Source: Piliocolobus tephrosceles
Taxonomy: Eukaryota; Chordata; Mammalia; Primates; Cercopithecidae
Direction of reading: 5' to 3'
Assembly (NCBI RefSeq): GCF_002776525.5
Contig: NC_045436.1
Location: forward strand, 102,149,211-102,213,210
DNA: 64,000 bases
Part shown: in pieces, positions 59,373 through 64,000 of the stretch
Numbering within the stretch: position 1 is the first letter of the stretch
Layout: every line of letters begins with the position of its first letter
Made by a program: the position numbers and the translations under genes
Notes under the pieces: model-generated
What the model was told of the DNA's origin: nothing
The model's database searches: none
What the model saw: only the letters and a program-made list of their open reading frames with translations

Positions 59373-59596
59373 GAAGAAAGTTCAGAGATAGACTAGGTAT
59401 TAGATGAATCCAAGATGTTAATTTTATTAGGTGTGAGACTGGTATGTATTCATGTAGGGAAATATCCATATATTTTTAGAGATGCATATAAAGTATGCAG
59501 AAGTGAAGTGGAATTTGCTCTAAAATAGTTTAGCAAAGAAAAAATTAAAAGGATAGTTTTTTTTTGTTTTTTGTTTCTTTAAGTATGGCAAAATTG

Positions 59597-60544
<948 letters not shown>

Positions 60545-61015
60545 TTAGAGGCAAGCAATTCCTCTCCTAAACATCTGCCCAAAAGAAACAAAAACATATG
60601 TGGAACACTGTTCATAAAAACAAAAAAGTGTATACTACCTAAATGTCCATTAACTGACAAATAGTACAAAGATGGCACATCTGAGCAATGGAATATTATT
60701 TAGCAATAAAAAGGACTAAAAAACTGATACATGCTACAATATAGATGAATCTTGAAAACTTTATCCTTAGAAGCCAGTCACAAAAACTCATATATTGTAT
60801 GATTGTACTTATATAAAATGTCCAGAATAGGCAAAATTATTGAGGATTAATGGTTACCTGGGGATGGGAATTAAAATGGGATTAACTGTAAACAGGTAGT
60901 TCCATCTAGATGTTCTAAAGCTGGATTGTAGTAATGGTTGCCCAACTCAATAAACTTACTAAAAATTAAATTGTATACTTAAAATAGCATGTAAATTATA
61001 CCTCAATAAAGTTAC
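60545..61015 (+). mobile_element. Old L1 (L1MA/L1MB-age) 3' end
   Basis: CAATTCCTCTCCTAAACATC, CTACCTAAATGTCCATTAAC, GCACATCTGAGCAATGGAATATT, ATAGATGAATCTTGAAAAC, TGTATGATTGTACTTATATAAAATG, GGTTACCTGGGGATGGG and TATACCTCAATAAAG give the last part of ORF2 and the 3' UTR. Confidence 0.85.
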
Positions 61016-62500
61016 TTCCGTTGTTTTTCAACATGACTGTGCCACTTGTAGAAGAGTAAATACTATGTAGCAGTGTTTCCTTATATGCAAAATTTAACTT
61101 TCCTTTTGGGAAATAACTAATTCCAAAAAATATTTCCTCACTTCTCAGATAAGTCTGAATCTAAACTCTTCTAAACCCATCAAACTGAGAGACTCATCTT
61201 AAACTACATATGACAATGACACATACTTATCAGTTAGCAATCATTTTCTAAAGTGAAGGAAAACAAGGTGTTTTGTATAAGAAATATTCTTGCACTTGTA
61301 AATCAGTCCAGAAACTATTTCACTTGAAAATGCAGGAAACCTTATTTCCCCATTTCACAATTCCAGGTGTGCACTATTTACAATGTCCAGGCCAATCGCT
61401 ATTTCAGGAAAACATGGCGTACAGCCATTAATCTCTCTAGTAAGCATCTAGAAGTTTAGTCCTTGATTTACTTGCACAAAGAAGATCTGTCCATATAATA
61501 GGTGTTAATCTGTTTAACACCTTGTAGCTTCCTCAATATTTGAAAACTCTTCTCAATTAGGAGAGTTAAACATTATTTCAAACTCAAAAAGGAGAGCTTC
61601 CAAGGCTACAGTATTCCATCCTATATGATTCAAGGTTCACAAAATCCAATCCCTCAAATCTTCCCAAAAACTGAAAAGCATCTCAGCAAATCTCCTAAAA
61701 CACTTCAGTACCCACTCTGAATGGCAGAAGACAATAAAATTGTGTCCCACCCATTTGGTGGTATAGCCTGAAATGACATTTCTTTCATTCTTATGGTTTA
61801 CCTTAACACGTTTTCCCCTGGCCTCAAGGAAAAAATTTCCCAGAATATATCCCAACTTTACTCTCTGGCTTCAATTGAATGTGATTTAGCACACACTTTG
61901 TAAAATTTAATTTTAGTTTCAAGATTCCAGAGAGAAAATGAGACATTTCAAGCAGCTGATACAAAAGAGGAAGAAGGGGAACACCTTAGTGAAACGGCAA
62001 AAAGGCACATTTTCTCCTTCAATAAGGAAAAAGAAATTAGAAAGTCCAATCAAAGCAAAAGCACTATTCAGAGATGAAGGAATTTAAAATTTGGCATTAA
62101 TTTGAACAATTTATTCAGTTAATGATAGTTCATTAGTCCTGATCAATATGAACCTTCTGTTCAAGTGGTATTGGGGCTGATGTTGGAGGAGAAATAAAAT
62201 CCTAGACACCACTTTCCTTCTCAGTCAAAATAATGTAAATAATGCTTATTGGTTTTTCTACTTTTATTGTCATTTTAAAGACAAAGCTTGCAAGGGCACA
62301 AATAATCATAAAATAAAATATGCTATCAATCTGGATAAAACCAAAACAGACTAGCTGGAGGGTAGGTGACAGTGAGGAGGTGGAACAAAGAGTAAGGATA
62401 ATTACATTATCATCTTAGACCATGAGAAGTTGATGGGAAAGTAATATCCTAATATAAAACATATGATAAAGATATTTAAATATATTGAACAGAAGAAATA
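61016..62500. other. No gene or repeat recognised
   Basis: 1.5 kb of AT-rich sequence with no supported gene or repeat. Confidence 0.4.
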
Positions 62501-62504
62501 AAAT

Positions 62505-63150
62505 ACAGCATGGGCTTGAACTGCGCAAGTCCACTGACACGTGGATTTTCTTCTGCCTCAGAGACATTAAGACTTTCTTCTTACACTCAGCATGAAGAGG
62601 ATGAGAATGAAGACCTTTATGATGATCCACTTCCACTTAATGAACAGTAAATACATTTTATCTTATGATTTTTTTGAGACAGGTCTTGTTCTGTCACCTA
62701 GGCTGGAGTGCAGTGGTGTAATCTCGGCTCACCACAGCCTTGACCTCCCGGGCTCAAGCAATCCTCCCACCTCAAGCCTTTACCCCACCCCAACCCATCA
62801 GTAGCTGGGACTACAGGTGGCTAATTTTTGTATTTTTTGCAGAGACAGGGTTTAACCATGTTGCCCAGGCTGGTCTCAAATGAATACCTGGACTCAAGCA
62901 GTCTGCCCACCTCAACCTCTCAAAGTGCTGGGATTACAGGCATAAGCCACCATACCTACCATGATTTTAATAACATTCTCTTTTCTCTAGCTTACTTTAT
63001 TGTAAGAATACAGTACTTAATACATATACAAAATATGTGTTAATCAGCTGTTTATGTTATTTGTAAGGTTTCCAGTCAACTGTAGGCTAATTCGTAGTTA
63101 AGCTTTTGGGGAGCCAAAAGTCATGTAGATTGACCCCTAAACCTCACAGT
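62505..63150 (+). mobile_element. TcMar-Tigger element, split by an Alu
   Basis: Left part: GGGCTTGAACTGCGCAAGTCC, GTGGATTTTCTTCTGCCTC, AGACCTTTATGATGATCCAC, TTAATGAACAGTAAATAC. Right part: TCTAGCTTACTTTATTGTAAG, AAATATGTGTTAATCAGCTG, AGTCAACTGTAGGCTAATTC, GGGGAGCCAAAAGTC. The halves join at ATGATTTT around the Alu. Subfamily not assigned. Confidence 0.75.
62672..62960 (-). mobile_element. AluJ-like Alu inside the Tigger element
   Basis: T7 tail, AGACAGGTCTTGTTCTGTC, head CCACCATACCTACC. ATGATTTT at 62665-62672 and 62961-62968 is the duplicated target. About 20 bases are lost before CTAATTTTTG. Confidence 0.88.
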
Positions 63151-63164
63151 GTTTCAAATATCAA

Positions 63165-63715
<551 letters not shown>

Positions 63716-64000
63716 TGTCTGCCTTTCTCAGTCTGTTAGACTCCAGTAACAATTTTTAGAAAGAACTATTACAAAGTGGGAGAGAAGGAAGGTGAAGAAA
63801 TATATAAGTGAGCTCAAATTCAACAGTGTCAAGTGCTGATAAATCTGGAAGTCACAGAATAAGCTTATTGTTTCTAAGAACTACAACAAATATTGTCTTT
63901 ACACATTACATTAATATTCTGTCCATGCTTATGACTTTTGATAGCCCTGAGCAAAGTAAGGGTTCATGCTCAGACTTCAATTTAGTTTGAATGATTAGAG
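63716..64000. other. No gene or repeat recognised
   Basis: No supported feature to the window end. Confidence 0.4.

Overview
The window is nuclear DNA of an Old World monkey (a catarrhine primate; genus not resolvable here). About fifty Alu copies set the primate level. Six carry the cercopithecoid AluYR-type signature: CCGGATCTCAG instead of the usual GCGATCTC in the right arm, CACCTCGCC in the A-rich linker region, and CAGGCTTGAGCC near the head. Two assembly gaps (31423-31822 and 55030-55129) are runs of N at Alu poly-T tracts, as in a draft genome.

I find no complete protein-coding gene. The only gene-like signal is a CpG island at about 10100-10930. On the minus strand it contains a CCAAT box, a start codon in strong Kozak context (10226-10224) and a consensus splice donor (exon ends 10210, intron begins AAG|GTAAGC). 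The likeliest reading is a promoter and first exon of a gene transcribed leftwards, with its first intron covering at least the first 10.2 kb. The 17 coding bases that may belong to it (M-A-A-Q-S then a split codon) are too few to name the gene. The interval from 5665 to 12354 has no Alu.

Most of the rest is transposon strata. Oldest are MIR, L2, a CR1/L3-like fragment, hAT-Charlie and Tigger DNA transposons, old L1M ends and MaLR-type LTRs. These are cut by AluJ, then AluS, then AluY/AluYR and one 5'-truncated L1PA-type L1 (26940-28668). Target-site duplications give a local order of events at several places: a hAT-Charlie copy (11578-13325) cut by a Tigger MITE and an Alu; a MER5-type element (22085-22836) hit twice at the same spot by Alus; two MaLR LTRs cut by Alus; an Alu inside an Alu (33480-34098); and an L1PA insertion next to an older L1 end.

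The most unusual structures are not ordinary insertions. (1) An AluS at 42801-43140 contains 54 bases that are a perfect inverted copy of 45078-45131, about 2 kb away; the copied part includes the poly-A of an oppositely oriented Alu, which points to template switching between inverted Alus. (2) A 24-base exact direct repeat joins 15798-15821 to a short filler sitting where an old L1 has lost roughly 270 bases (17385-17440). (3) A block of about 210 bases occurs twice in direct orientation, 1.04 kb apart (50284-50496 and 51325-51546), and I cannot assign it to a known repeat.
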